DNA from: UBA8514 sp034933685
Lineage (GTDB): Bacteria > Bacillota > Clostridia > Lachnospirales > Anaerotignaceae
Direction of reading: 5' to 3'
Length of the DNA: 28,206 bases
Assembly: GCA_034933685.1 (NCBI GenBank)
Contig: JAYFNB010000042.1
Span: 1-28,206, forward strand
Position 1 is the first letter of the stretch, and each line of letters starts with the position of its first letter. Below are positions 14,685 to 22,331 of the stretch, in pieces. Made by a program: the position numbers and the translations under genes. The notes beneath the pieces are model-generated. The model was not told the DNA's origin. It made no database searches and saw only the letters and a program-made list of their open reading frames with translations.

Positions 14685-16535
14685 ATGTGTGGAATTGCAG
14701 GATTTTTTGATGCCTATGCAGATTATAATACAAATCGAGGATGGGCTAAGGAAACTATAGAAAATATGAATAGACAGCTTGTTCACAGAGGCCCTGATGA
14801 TAACGGAATATATATTTCAAAAACCTTTGCCTTAGGCCATAACAGACTATCTATTATCGACCTTTCATCAGGTCAACAGCCAATGATAAGAAGTATAAAC
14901 GGAAAAGCATTTGGTATTGTGTATAATGGGGAAATATACAATATGGATGAATTAAAGGCCGAGCTTCAGGCTAAAGGATGGGAATTTAAAACCACTTCCG
15001 ATACAGAGGTTATTCTGGTTTCTTATTTAGAATATGGCTATGACTTTGCAAAGAAACTTAACGGAATTTTTGCTTTTGCAATTATGGATGAACAGAAAAA
15101 TGAGCTCATTTTATACCGAGATAGAAGTGGAATAAAGCCACTATTTTACACTGTAAAAAATGAAGCGGTAGTTTTTGCATCAGAAATTAAAGCAATTTTT
15201 AAATATCCCGAAATAAAGCCAAAGCTTGATATAAATGGACTTAACGAAATATTCTCCATAGGCCCATCTAAAACGTATGGCTGTGGTGTTTTCAAAGATA
15301 TTGATGAGGTTTTGCCAGGCAATTATATTATTTGTAGCCATAATGGGTTAAAGAAAATTCAATATTGGAAGGTTGAAAGTAAACCCCATGAAGATGATTT
15401 TGAAACAACAGTTAAAAAAACGAGGAAATTGCTAATAGACGCTGTAACATTGCAAATGAAGTCTGATGTTCCAATTTGTACATTTTTATCTGGTGGCATA
15501 GACAGCAGTCTGGTTTCTGCGATTTGTGCACAAGAACTTGCTAAAAAAGGTGATAAATTAAACACTTTTTCCTTTGATTTTGTAAACAATGATAAATATT
15601 TTAAGGCTAATAATTTTCAGCCTTCTCAAGATAGGCCATATGCTGAAAAAATGGTTAAACACATCAATTCAAACCACCATTTTTTGGAATGCAATAATAT
15701 TGATTTAGCAGATTATCTATACAAATCTGTTGATGCAAGAGATTTGCCAGCAATGGCGGACATAGATTCCTCTTTGCTTTATTTTTGCGGTGTTGTAAAG
15801 CAATATAATAAAGTTGTTCTTACAGGCGAGTGTGCTGACGAAATTTTCGGTGGTTATCCTTGGTTTCACAAAAAAGAGTTCTTTGAAAAGGATACTTTTC
15901 CTTGGATGCCCAATTTAGAACCAAGAAAGACCATGCTTTCAGATGAATTTTTAAATGAACTTAACATGGAAGAGTATGTTAAAAAAACTTACGAAAAATC
16001 CTTAGCTGAAACACCCATACTTGAAGGGGAAAACAGTGAGGAAAAAAGAAGAAGGGAAATTGCCTTTTTGAATTTGAAATGGTTTATGCAAACACTTCTT
16101 GACAGAATGGACAGAACAAGTATGTTTTCAGGTCTTGAGGCAAGAGTGCCTTTTGCAGACCACAGAATAATTGAATATATTTGGAATGTACCTTGGGAAT
16201 TTAAAAATTATAACAATACAGTTAAAGGGCTTTTAAGGGAAGCCTCAAGAGGGCTAGTGCCAGATGAAGTGCTTTTTAGAAGGAAAAGTCCATACCCAAA
16301 AGTATATGACCCAAATTTCGAAAAAATATTAAAAGAAAAAGTAAATGAAATTGTTGAGGATACTTCCTCACCTGTTTTGCAGTTTTTAGATAAAAAGAAG
16401 GTGTATACCTTCATTTCAAGCCCTTCTGATTATGGAAAGCCATGGTTTGGTCAACTTATGGCTGGGCCTCAAATGCTGGGATACTTAATTCAAATTAACT
16501 ATTGGATGAAAAAATTCGATATAGAGATAGTTTAG
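14685..16535 (+). CDS. asnB: Asparagine synthetase (glutamine-hydrolysing)
   Basis: A 616-residue class II enzyme. Cys2 (MCGIAGFF) is the glutaminase nucleophile exposed after Met removal. RGPDD (35-39) and NGEIYN (81-86) are glutaminase-domain motifs. The ATP-binding PP-loop SGGIDSS is at 269-275, and the later TGECADEIFGGYPWF segment completes the synthetase site. It transfers ammonia from glutamine to aspartyl-AMP to form asparagine. GGAGG precedes the ATG. It follows dapA by 21 bp and shares its promoter, as well as the terminator 26 bp beyond. Bacillus subtilis has a sporulation-linked paralogue, asnO (yisO), and the context suggests an equivalent role here. Confidence 0.93.
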   Translation: MCGIAGFFDAYADYNTNRGWAKETIENMNRQLVHRGPDDNGIYISKTFALGHNRLSIIDLSSGQQPMIRSINGKAFGIVYNGEIYNMDELKAELQAKGWEFKTTSDTEVILVSYLEYGYDFAKKLNGIFAFAIMDEQKNELILYRDRSGIKPLFYTVKNEAVVFASEIKAIFKYPEIKPKLDINGLNEIFSIGPSKTYGCGVFKDIDEVLPGNYIICSHNGLKKIQYWKVESKPHEDDFETTVKKTRKLLIDAVTLQMKSDVPICTFLSGGIDSSLVSAICAQELAKKGDKLNTFSFDFVNNDKYFKANNFQPSQDRPYAEKMVKHINSNHHFLECNNIDLADYLYKSVDARDLPAMADIDSSLLYFCGVVKQYNKVVLTGECADEIFGGYPWFHKKEFFEKDTFPWMPNLEPRKTMLSDEFLNELNMEEYVKKTYEKSLAETPILEGENSEEKRRREIAFLNLKWFMQTLLDRMDRTSMFSGLEARVPFADHRIIEYIWNVPWEFKNYNNTVKGLLREASRGLVPDEVLFRRKSPYPKVYDPNFEKILKEKVNEIVEDTSSPVLQFLDKKKVYTFISSPSDYGKPWFGQLMAGPQMLGYLIQINYWMKKFDIEIV

Positions 16536-16560
16536 GTATGTCATTAATTATTTACCACAC

Positions 16561-16597
16561 AAAACAAAGGTGAGGGTTTTTGCCTCACTTTTGTTTT
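16561..16597. terminator. Intrinsic terminator between asnB and marR
   Basis: A 15-bp stem with one G-T pair (AAAACAAAGGTGAGG and its partner) encloses a 7-nt loop. T-rich ends are present on both strands, so it probably ends both asnB and the convergent marR transcript. Confidence 0.8.
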
Positions 16598-16642
16598 AGT
16601 TCAAATACTGCCATGTAAAACCCTATTTAATGAATATTCGTA

Positions 16643-17065
16643 TTATTTTATTAGATTTTCATTTACTTTGCTTAAAAGAAAAATTAGTTCTTCAATTTCT
16701 TCACCGCTGATACCATTTAAAGCGTCTTTTTCAACTTCTTCCATAATCTCTCGTACTTTTTTAGCCGTTTTTTCCCCTTCTTCGGTTAAAGATACATATA
16801 GTGAACGCCGATTACCATTTTTATTTCTTCTAAAAATGTATCCCTTCTGCTCCATTTGTAACAAAACGCTTGTAACAGAAGCAGGCTCAATTTGACATCC
16901 TAATGCAATATCTTTTTGCATACATTCATCACAATCAAGAAGAAAATCAAAAATCTTTGGTTGGCCGATGGATAATGATAAATTGTTTTTTGAGAGCCTA
17001 TCATATACCTTTTTCTGATAAGATAAATGATTTTGGAGCATTAAACTGCGATATGTACATTTCAC
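16643..17065 (-). CDS. MarR-family transcriptional regulator
   Basis: A 140-residue winged-helix protein. The recognition region (about 50-75, KDIALGCQIEPASVTSVLLQMEQKGY) and the wing (about 78-98, FRRNKNGNRRSLYVSLTEEGE) are typical of MarR. The start is a GTG with GGAGG 8 nt upstream. The palindrome GTACAT-N8-ATGTAC overlaps the start and ribosome binding site. The gene follows yczE by 27 bp on the same strand, behind a promoter that carries a classical MarR operator. Autoregulation together with control of the membrane protein is likely. The inducer is unknown. Confidence 0.9.
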   Translation of the reverse strand: MKCTYRSLMLQNHLSYQKKVYDRLSKNNLSLSIGQPKIFDFLLDCDECMQKDIALGCQIEPASVTSVLLQMEQKGYIFRRNKNGNRRSLYVSLTEEGEKTAKKVREIMEEVEKDALNGISGEEIEELIFLLSKVNENLIK

Positions 17066-17074
17066 GTTATGTAC
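17055..17074. repeat. Palindrome over the marR start
   Basis: GTACAT (17055-17060) and ATGTAC (17069-17074) form a perfect 6-bp inverted repeat with an 8-nt spacer spanning the GTG start and part of the ribosome binding site. It could be a second regulator site or a small mRNA hairpin. Confidence 0.4.
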
Positions 17075-17092
17075 CTCCTTTAAACATTTATA

Positions 17093-17761
17093 TTAATCAT
17101 TTGAAAGCATTTTATTTAGTGGAATTCTAAAATGATTTGTAAAGAATTTAAGACAAATTCCCACGCCAAAAGCAGCTATTACCGTTCCTTCTCTTACACC
17201 CATTAAACTTCTAGTAAATATTAGTGAGGTTATTACCGCAATTGTCACAAGTGCCCAGTCAAAAAACAATTTTGCAGTTGGTAATGCTATTCCTGTTTTG
17301 CTGCTAATAGCCTGCATAACGCCCTCGCCCGGCAATGATAATATACTGGCTTCCAAGTACAGCAATATGCCCATTGCAACTAATATAATACTTATACCTA
17401 CGTATAAAAGCTGAGTTAAATAACTGTTACCTTGAGGCAAAATACTTAATGATAGCTTATTAGTAATGCTAACAAAATATCCAAACATAAAAGAGCAAAC
17501 AACTTGAAGCAGATTTATCAATTGAAATTCTTTCCTTAAAATAAGTATTTGAATTACAATAAAAACTAAAAATACACCTGTTGTGCAAATTCCCATATCC
17601 ACTTTAAGAATGTCACTTAAAACACTTGGAACAGAATTTACTGGAGATACGCCCAAATTTGAAATTTTAGAAACCGACACACCCAACGCCATAATAAAAA
17701 GCCCTATAGTATAAACAATAATTCTTTTAATTAGCTGCTGAATTTTACTCATGTTAAACAA
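17093..17761 (-). CDS. YczE/YyaS-family integral membrane protein
   Basis: A 222-residue membrane protein with five to six hydrophobic segments. The N-terminal segment IGLFIMALGVSVSKISNLGVSPVNSVP is typical of the YczE family, and a LSLPGEGVMQAISSKTG stretch lies in the second half. Function is not established; family members are often next to MarR or TetR regulators and are suspected transporters. The start taken is a TTG at 17761, 8 nt from AAGGAG; an ATG at 17752 is an alternative but lies 17 nt from the site. It is the first gene of a two-gene unit with marR, under a consensus sigma-A promoter. Confidence 0.8.
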   Translation of the reverse strand: MFNMSKIQQLIKRIIVYTIGLFIMALGVSVSKISNLGVSPVNSVPSVLSDILKVDMGICTTGVFLVFIVIQILILRKEFQLINLLQVVCSFMFGYFVSITNKLSLSILPQGNSYLTQLLYVGISIILVAMGILLYLEASILSLPGEGVMQAISSKTGIALPTAKLFFDWALVTIAVITSLIFTRSLMGVREGTVIAAFGVGICLKFFTNHFRIPLNKMLSND

Positions 17762-17778
17762 ACAAAACACTCCTTATT

Positions 17779-17798
17779 ATAATTAGATTTCTAATTAT
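17779..17798. promoter_or_regulatory. MarR-type operator
   Basis: ATAATTAGA-TT-TCTAATTAT is a perfect 9+2+9 palindrome of the classical MarR-operator type. It overlaps the last bases of the yczE -10 box, so binding would block the promoter. The MarR protein encoded in the same unit is the natural ligand. Confidence 0.8.
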
Positions 17799-17825
17799 TA
17801 TATTTTTAATATTTTGCATTGTCAA
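17797..17825 (-). promoter_or_regulatory. Consensus sigma-A promoter of yczE-marR
   Basis: On the minus strand, TTGACA (17825-17820) and TATAAT (17802-17797) are separated by exactly 17 bp, a full consensus match. The -35 box lies just past the stop codon of the upstream hxlR gene. Such a strong promoter fits one held down by a repressor. Confidence 0.85.
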
Positions 17826-17828
17826 TAC

Positions 17829-18161
17829 TCATTTTTCACTGTTTAAGAAATTAATATATTCATCGCCCCAAACCCTCAAAGATTCCATAACTGGCTTAAA
17901 CTTTTCTCCTATATCACTTAAGGAATATTCTACTTTTGGCGGTATTTGATTATATATAGTCCTTATTATCAGCCCATTTTCCTCTAATGTTCTAAGTTGT
18001 TTAGTTAATGTAGCTTGGGTTAACTTTGGAAGTTCCCTTTGCAGCTCACTAAATCGCATAGTTCTGTTTAGCAGAAGAAATAAAATAACTAATGCCCATT
18101 TTCCCGAAAGCAATTTCTGTACAGTAACATAAGGGCATTTTCCAAAATCATCTTCTTTCAT
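17829..18161 (-). CDS. HxlR-family transcriptional regulator
   Basis: A 110-residue single-domain winged-helix protein. It shows the HxlR signature CPYVTVQKLLSGKWALVILFLL with Cys9 as the conserved N-terminal cysteine, then MRFSELQRELPKLTQATLTKQLRTLEENGLI (about 35-65) and the wing PPKVEYSLSDIGEKF. In characterised homologues such as YodB and HypR the cysteine senses quinones, aldehydes or disulfide stress. AGGAGG precedes the ATG. It diverges from the FMN split-barrel gene, with a GTATC/GATAC palindrome between them, and probably represses both itself and that gene. Confidence 0.92.
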   Translation of the reverse strand: MKEDDFGKCPYVTVQKLLSGKWALVILFLLLNRTMRFSELQRELPKLTQATLTKQLRTLEENGLIIRTIYNQIPPKVEYSLSDIGEKFKPVMESLRVWGDEYINFLNSEK

Positions 18162-18173
18162 GATATCCTCCTT

Positions 18174-18191
18174 AGTATCTTTTTAGATACT
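18174..18191. promoter_or_regulatory. HxlR-type operator
   Basis: AGTATCT-TTTT-AGATACT is a perfect 7-bp inverted repeat just before the hxlR ribosome binding site. It resembles the GTATC-N6-GATAC sites common near HxlR-family genes. It sits in the divergent promoter region shared with the split-barrel gene. Confidence 0.65.
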
Positions 18192-18212
18192 TAGTATTAT
18201 AAAAAATCGTAC

Positions 18213-18240
18213 TTGAATTATTTATTCTATACACTATAAT
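18213..18240 (+). promoter_or_regulatory. Sigma-A-like promoter of the split-barrel protein gene
   Basis: TTGAAT (18213-18218) and TATAAT (18235-18240) are separated by 16 bp, 55 bp before the ATG at 18295. The HxlR-type palindrome lies about 20 bp upstream of the -35 box. Confidence 0.6.
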
Positions 18241-18294
18241 AATATCAACAACATAAAAAACAGTCAAGCAAATACATATTATGGAGGTTTTTAA

Positions 18295-18687
18295 ATGAAA
18301 GAAGTATATGAATTTTTAAAAAAATGCCAAACCTATTACCTTGCAACTGTGGAAGGTGACCAACCAAGGGTGCGTCCTTTTGGAACTGTAAATATATTTG
18401 ATGGCAAACTTTATATTCAAACGGGCAAGTCCAAAAATGTGTCCAAGCAGATTCAGATAAACCCCAAAATTGAAATTAGCGCTTTTGATGGTAGCGACTG
18501 GATTCGTGTTGAAGCAATTGCCGTAAGAGATGATAGATTAGAGGCAAAACAAAGTATGTTGGATTCATATCCAGCTTTGCAGGGAATGTATAAAGCAGAT
18601 GATGATAATACAGAAGCTTTGTATCTGAAAGATGCCACAGCAACTTTTTACTCATTCACAACGGAACCACATATAATTAAGTTTTAA
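18295..18687 (+). CDS. Pyridoxamine 5'-phosphate oxidase family protein (FMN-binding split barrel)
   Basis: A 130-residue protein with the split-barrel pattern: CQTYYLATVEGDQPRVRPFG near the N-terminus (about 11-30), then LYIQTGKSKNVSKQIQINPKIEISAF, and a C-terminal barrel strand ending TTEPHIIKF. The family binds FMN or F420 and includes small flavin reductases and nitroreductase-like proteins. It is too short and too divergent to be a true PdxH. ATGGAGG lies before the ATG. It is divergent from hxlR, which suggests redox- or electrophile-inducible expression. The substrate is unknown. Confidence 0.85.
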   Translation: MKEVYEFLKKCQTYYLATVEGDQPRVRPFGTVNIFDGKLYIQTGKSKNVSKQIQINPKIEISAFDGSDWIRVEAIAVRDDRLEAKQSMLDSYPALQGMYKADDDNTEALYLKDATATFYSFTTEPHIIKF

Positions 18688-18698
18688 TGTATTAACTA

Positions 18699-18737
18699 AA
18701 AAGAGCTAAGCACAAAATTTAGTGTTAGCTCTTTTTT
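18699..18737. terminator. Intrinsic terminator between convergent genes
   Basis: AAGAGCTAA (18701-18709) pairs with TTAGCTCTT (18725-18733), extended by CAC/GTG after a one-base bulge. A run of T follows on the plus strand and a shorter one on the minus strand. It ends the split-barrel gene and may also end the convergent 250-residue gene. Confidence 0.8.
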
Positions 18738-18866
18738 GATTTATTAATAATCAAAAACACTATTTCTTCCCACAAATTGCTTCATTTTTCTTTTTCCATT
18801 AAATTGTAAACATTTTTATGATTTCAACTAGAAAATCTAAAACTTGTTACAATGTTATGCTTTTGG

Positions 18867-19619
18867 TTAACAAACCTGTGGCTCTCCTTTTAAAGAAACA
18901 ATGTCTTCCAAAGCAATTTTAACTTCCTTTTCATCACCATCTATAACAATAACTACTGATCCCTCTGAGCCATCCACTCCACCAGAGGCAATGCACTTTG
19001 CCTTAACGTTATAAAGCGTCTCTAAAGCCGTAATTTCTGTAACAACAGTCGCGCCCAAAATTGGCATAAGTCCAACTTTATCACCTATTGCTTGATCAAT
19101 TTTGTGACCTGCCATAAATTCAACAGCCTCTCGTACATCTGGAATCAACTTTTCAAGTCCAATAGGAACAACAATTTCAATTCCTCTTTGCATAAGAGGA
19201 CCCCATGCAGCCCCAATTGTTCCACCCATACTGTCTGATGCTAATACTGCGGCTAATCCAGTATGATCTACGGCATTTCCTCCTTTTATAAATACGTCTC
19301 CGTTTTCTATTTCAGGTAAAAACTCTTTCCAGTGAACATCTCTTCCTTCAGTGACTCCTTTAGTTATAACAAAAGGAGGCTTTCTATCTTCAGCAGCAGT
19401 AACCCCAGTTTCTCCATTAGTGATAATACCAACAGTATATGTGCTCTTCTTTTCTACTGGTTCACCAATAAGTTCTTCAACAATAAAGGCGTTAGTCGTT
19501 CCGCCAGCTATAATAATATGGTGCTTTTTAAGTGCATTTTGAACGCTTGGTAATGCCTTTACCCCTCTTGCAATTAACCTTTTGGATTCACTTGATGTAA
19601 ACGTAATCTGAGCTCTCAT
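18867..19619 (-). CDS. Conserved-looking 250-residue protein of unknown function
   Basis: I cannot name this family. There is no signal peptide or membrane segment. Several glycine-rich turns look like ligand-binding loops: IIIAGGTTNAFIVEEL (35-50), VFIKGGNAVD (109-118) and ASGGVDGSEG (211-220). The first, after ESKRLIARGV, recalls the phosphate-binding start of ribose-5-phosphate isomerase or CoA-transferase-like (ISOCOT) folds; this is only a resemblance. AGGAGG lies before the ATG. It is on the same strand as the aldolase and alcohol dehydrogenase genes, but a strong terminator lies between, so it needs its own promoter in the 224 bp upstream. I saw no convincing sigma-A or sigma-54 box there. 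Confidence 0.8.
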   Translation of the reverse strand: MRAQITFTSSESKRLIARGVKALPSVQNALKKHHIIIAGGTTNAFIVEELIGEPVEKKSTYTVGIITNGETGVTAAEDRKPPFVITKGVTEGRDVHWKEFLPEIENGDVFIKGGNAVDHTGLAAVLASDSMGGTIGAAWGPLMQRGIEIVVPIGLEKLIPDVREAVEFMAGHKIDQAIGDKVGLMPILGATVVTEITALETLYNVKAKCIASGGVDGSEGSVVIVIDGDEKEVKIALEDIVSLKGEPQVC

Positions 19620-19843
19620 TTGTTTTCCTCCTTAATTCATTTAGAACTATCGTGTTAAATTCAAAAACTGTTTCTTCAACTATTTTAATGTCAACTACAA
19701 ATTAATTATGTTCATGAATCATGTTCCATTAAAATTATAATCTATTACTATTTAATTTTCAAATTAAATACATATTGTATTTATAAAAATGCAAAGAATG
19801 ATTGTAATTTCTGCTAAAACACAAAAAATATTATAAAAAAATT

Positions 19844-19864
19844 GCCGCAGATATAATCTGCGGC
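19844..19864 (-). terminator. Intrinsic terminator after the aldolase gene
   Basis: The 9-bp stem GCCGCAGAT/ATCTGCGGC with a 3-nt loop is followed on the minus strand by AATTTTTTTA, a near-ideal terminator. It closes the alcohol dehydrogenase-aldolase unit. The remaining sequence of the 343-bp gap (19620-19962) is AT-rich with no clear gene. Confidence 0.9.
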
Positions 19865-19962
19865 GTGAATAAAAACTATACCTCCGGGAGGAAGTTATAA
19901 TACAAAGAAGCTAAAACAAAATTTATATATATGTATTTAGGAGATTTGAGTTTAGCAATAAT

Positions 19963-20856
19963 TTATTTCTTGTGCTGAGGGTAGCACTTATCAATTGTTT
20001 CAGTTATGCCTTTTATAGCTTCATCAGAAATCAAACCAAATGGTTTACGGCATGGACCTACTGGCTGTCCGATAATGTTTGTTGCTGCTTTTATAATAGA
20101 ATTAGGGTTACCATATTTAAAGCAATCTCTAATTGCACGAATAGAATCCTGTGCAGTTTTGGCAGCTGCAATGTCGCCTTTGATGTAGTTCTGGTAAATG
20201 CTTACCATAACCTCAGGGAGAACGTTTGCTACTGCTGTTATACCACCCTTACCGCCTGCCATAAGTGTCCAGAGGATAAGAGAATCATTGCCTGAAAGAA
20301 CTGAGAAGTTTTCTGAATCTGTGGCTTCAATATATCTAAGAATGTTATCAAAGTTACCACTTGAATCCTTTACACCCTTGATGTTTGAACAGTTATTTGC
20401 AAGCTTTGCAACGGTTGTATAATCAATGCTTACGCCAGCTCTTGCTGGAATATTGTAAAGAACAATAGGAACGTCAACTGATTTTGAAACTGATGAAAAA
20501 TGCTCATAAAGCTCGCTCTGATTAAGAGCTGCAAAATAAGGAGTTACAAGAGAAAGTGCGTCAACGCCCATTTCCTGTGCAGCTTGTGAAAGCTCAACTG
20601 TATCTGCTGTACTTACACATCCTGCGCCTGCATAAATTGGCACTCTTTTTTTAGCCTCGTCCACTACAATTTGCATTACTCTTTTTTTCTCTTCCATAGA
20701 CATAATATAGAACTCACCGTTTGTTCCAAGTGTAAAAATACCATCTACACCTGCAGCAATCTGTCTGTTAACCTGATTTCTTAACTCTGCCTCATTTATT
20801 GAGCCGTCAGCAAACATTGGGGTTACCATAGCTGCAACTATACCTTTAATTTCCAT
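19963..20856 (-). CDS. DapA/DHDPS-family aldolase (catabolic-type)
   Basis: A 297-residue TIM-barrel Schiff-base aldolase. The lysine is Lys163 in GVKDSSG and Tyr134 is present in YNIPARAG, with Arg139 kept at the carboxylate-binding position. Two residues of the DHDPS triad are altered: GTTGE is GTNGE (Asn46), and TPYY is TPYF (Phe108). A true dapA is present elsewhere in the window, so this copy probably cleaves or forms another pyruvate-derived 2-oxo acid rather than making lysine precursors. The ATG at 20856 is supported by AAGGAGT. It is 31 bp after the iron alcohol dehydrogenase gene in one unit. An aldehyde product could be passed to that enzyme. Confidence 0.9.
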   Translation of the reverse strand: MEIKGIVAAMVTPMFADGSINEAELRNQVNRQIAAGVDGIFTLGTNGEFYIMSMEEKKRVMQIVVDEAKKRVPIYAGAGCVSTADTVELSQAAQEMGVDALSLVTPYFAALNQSELYEHFSSVSKSVDVPIVLYNIPARAGVSIDYTTVAKLANNCSNIKGVKDSSGNFDNILRYIEATDSENFSVLSGNDSLILWTLMAGGKGGITAVANVLPEVMVSIYQNYIKGDIAAAKTAQDSIRAIRDCFKYGNPNSIIKAATNIIGQPVGPCRKPFGLISDEAIKGITETIDKCYPQHKK

Positions 20857-20887
20857 TAAAAACACTCCTTTTTCTATTAGTATTTAA

Positions 20888-22039
20888 TTACATAACTTTT
20901 TTATAAAGATTTCTTATATCTTCAATACTTAATTCCTTCATGTTGTTAACAAGAAGTCTTGTCTGCTGACTTCCACTTTCAACAAGAACTTCTAAGTCTT
21001 CAGCTGGAACACCAAAATCTTTTAAGCTTGTAGGAATTTCTGTTACTTTAACAATATCTTTTATTTCATCTACAATGTATTTTGCTTTTTGAGCTGTTGT
21101 TTTTGAAGAAATTTCAGGGAAAACGACATCACAAAGCTTTGAAAGTCTATCCTCGCAAACATCCATGTTAAACTCCATAACATGAGCTAATAAAATAGCA
21201 TTTGACACACCATGAGCAATATGATACTTTCCACCCAAGGGATAAGCAAGGGCGTGAACCGCTGTAGTGCCACTGCCTGTAATAGCCACGCCACCGTAGA
21301 AAGCACCTAAAAGCATTGCTGATTTTGCTTCCATATCCTCTGCATTTAGGTAAGCCTTTTTAATGTTTTTGAAAATAAGTGCTGCACCTTCAATTGCATA
21401 AGTATCACTGAAAGGTGTTGCTTTTTTTGATGTGAAACATTCCACCACATGAGCAAGAGCATCTACTCCTGTTGCTGCAATAATTGATTTTGGAAGCTTT
21501 GCAATCATTTTCGCATCAAGTATTACATAGTCTGGAATCATATTGTCGCTTACAATACCCTTTTTTGTGCTTTCTTCTGGTATTGCAACAATGGCATTGC
21601 AGGTTGCCTCACTGCCAGTTCCGCAGGTTGTAGGAATCATAATTGTTTTAATTCCCTTTTTTGCAACACTTGGATCTACTAAAAGGTCTTTAATTGTATA
21701 ATTCATTCCTTTAAGGACTGCACACAGCTTAGCTGCATCCATAACACTTCCGCCACCAACAGCAACAATAAGGTCTCCTTGTGCATTTTCAACTTCTTTT
21801 ATTACTCTTTCTACGTCTTGATAACTTGGTTCAGGAGTAAGGTTGTCAAAAACCTCATATTTTACTTGTGCAAAATCAAGTTCATTAAGTACAACATCAA
21901 CAAGTCCTGTACCTCTAACGCCCTTATCTGTAAATATAATTACTTTTTTTGCACTTTCCTTAGCAACTATATCTTTGATGTTAGCAATACTTCCTTCACC
22001 TCCATACACACATGAAGGAACTTTGATTTGATATGTCAT
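20888..22039 (-). CDS. Iron-containing alcohol dehydrogenase
   Basis: A 383-residue group III dehydrogenase of full length. NAD binding is shown by Asp38 and GGGS (95-98). The metal ligands are Asp193 and His197 in GVDALAHVVE, His262 in AVHALAYP and His276 in HIAHGVSNA; this spacing is that of lactaldehyde reductase FucO. It reversibly reduces a short aldehyde to an alcohol. The ATG at 22039 follows GAGGTG at good spacing. A -24/-12 promoter lies about 46 bp upstream of the ATG, and the aldolase gene follows. The specific aldehyde is unknown; pairing with a pyruvate aldolase suggests a small aldehyde released from a 2-oxo acid. Confidence 0.92.
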   Translation of the reverse strand: MTYQIKVPSCVYGGEGSIANIKDIVAKESAKKVIIFTDKGVRGTGLVDVVLNELDFAQVKYEVFDNLTPEPSYQDVERVIKEVENAQGDLIVAVGGGSVMDAAKLCAVLKGMNYTIKDLLVDPSVAKKGIKTIMIPTTCGTGSEATCNAIVAIPEESTKKGIVSDNMIPDYVILDAKMIAKLPKSIIAATGVDALAHVVECFTSKKATPFSDTYAIEGAALIFKNIKKAYLNAEDMEAKSAMLLGAFYGGVAITGSGTTAVHALAYPLGGKYHIAHGVSNAILLAHVMEFNMDVCEDRLSKLCDVVFPEISSKTTAQKAKYIVDEIKDIVKVTEIPTSLKDFGVPAEDLEVLVESGSQQTRLLVNNMKELSIEDIRNLYKKVM

Positions 22040-22095
22040 TATTTTCACCTCTTATAATAGTAGTTTGTATTTTACGTGATTCGATATACTATAAA

Positions 22096-22112
22096 AGCAA
22101 TTTCCGTACCAA
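22096..22112 (-). promoter_or_regulatory. Sigma-54 (-24/-12) promoter of the alcohol dehydrogenase-aldolase unit
   Basis: On the minus strand the sequence reads TTGGTACGGAAATTGCT, one base from the consensus TTGGCACGNNNNTTGCT, with exact spacing between the GG (-24) and GC (-12). The transcript would begin near 22085. A sigma-54 activator gene lies at the right edge of the window. Confidence 0.8.
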
Positions 22113-22268
22113 AATTTTATATTTTCCAGAAAAAATATTTTTTTGTGCAATATCCACAAAGAAAGTGTGGTTAAGCCATTAGTTTTGCGCCCGCATAGGG
22201 TAAAACATTAGAAGTTTAACAGTTTAAATCGCTAATACTTTACAAGGCAATTGTCACTCATCTGTTCT

Positions 22269-22299
22269 GTTGCATATTTCGCGTTACATACGTTGCATT
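22269..22299. promoter_or_regulatory. Candidate activator site upstream of the second sigma-54 promoter
   Basis: GTTGCATATTTC at 22269-22280 matches GTTGCAAATATC at 27817-27828 in 10 of 12 bases, and both lie 150-190 bp upstream of a -24/-12 promoter. The element also holds three GTTRCATW octamers, at 22269, 22283 and 22292. The enhancer-binding protein encoded at the right edge is the likely ligand. Confidence 0.5.
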
Positions 22300-22331
22300 T
22301 TACAAAAACTTTGATTATATTAATACATAAG

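Noticed and set aside
19681..19740. TTCATGAATCATG dyad and a TTGACA on the minus strand as promoter/operator of the 250-residue gene
   Set aside because: No acceptable -10 box lies 16-18 bp after the TTGACA, and the short dyad is easily explained by chance in AT-rich DNA.
22154..22170. CCACA/TGTGG inverted repeat as a terminator for the AEC gene
   Set aside because: The stem is only 5 bp with no T-run after it on the minus strand.
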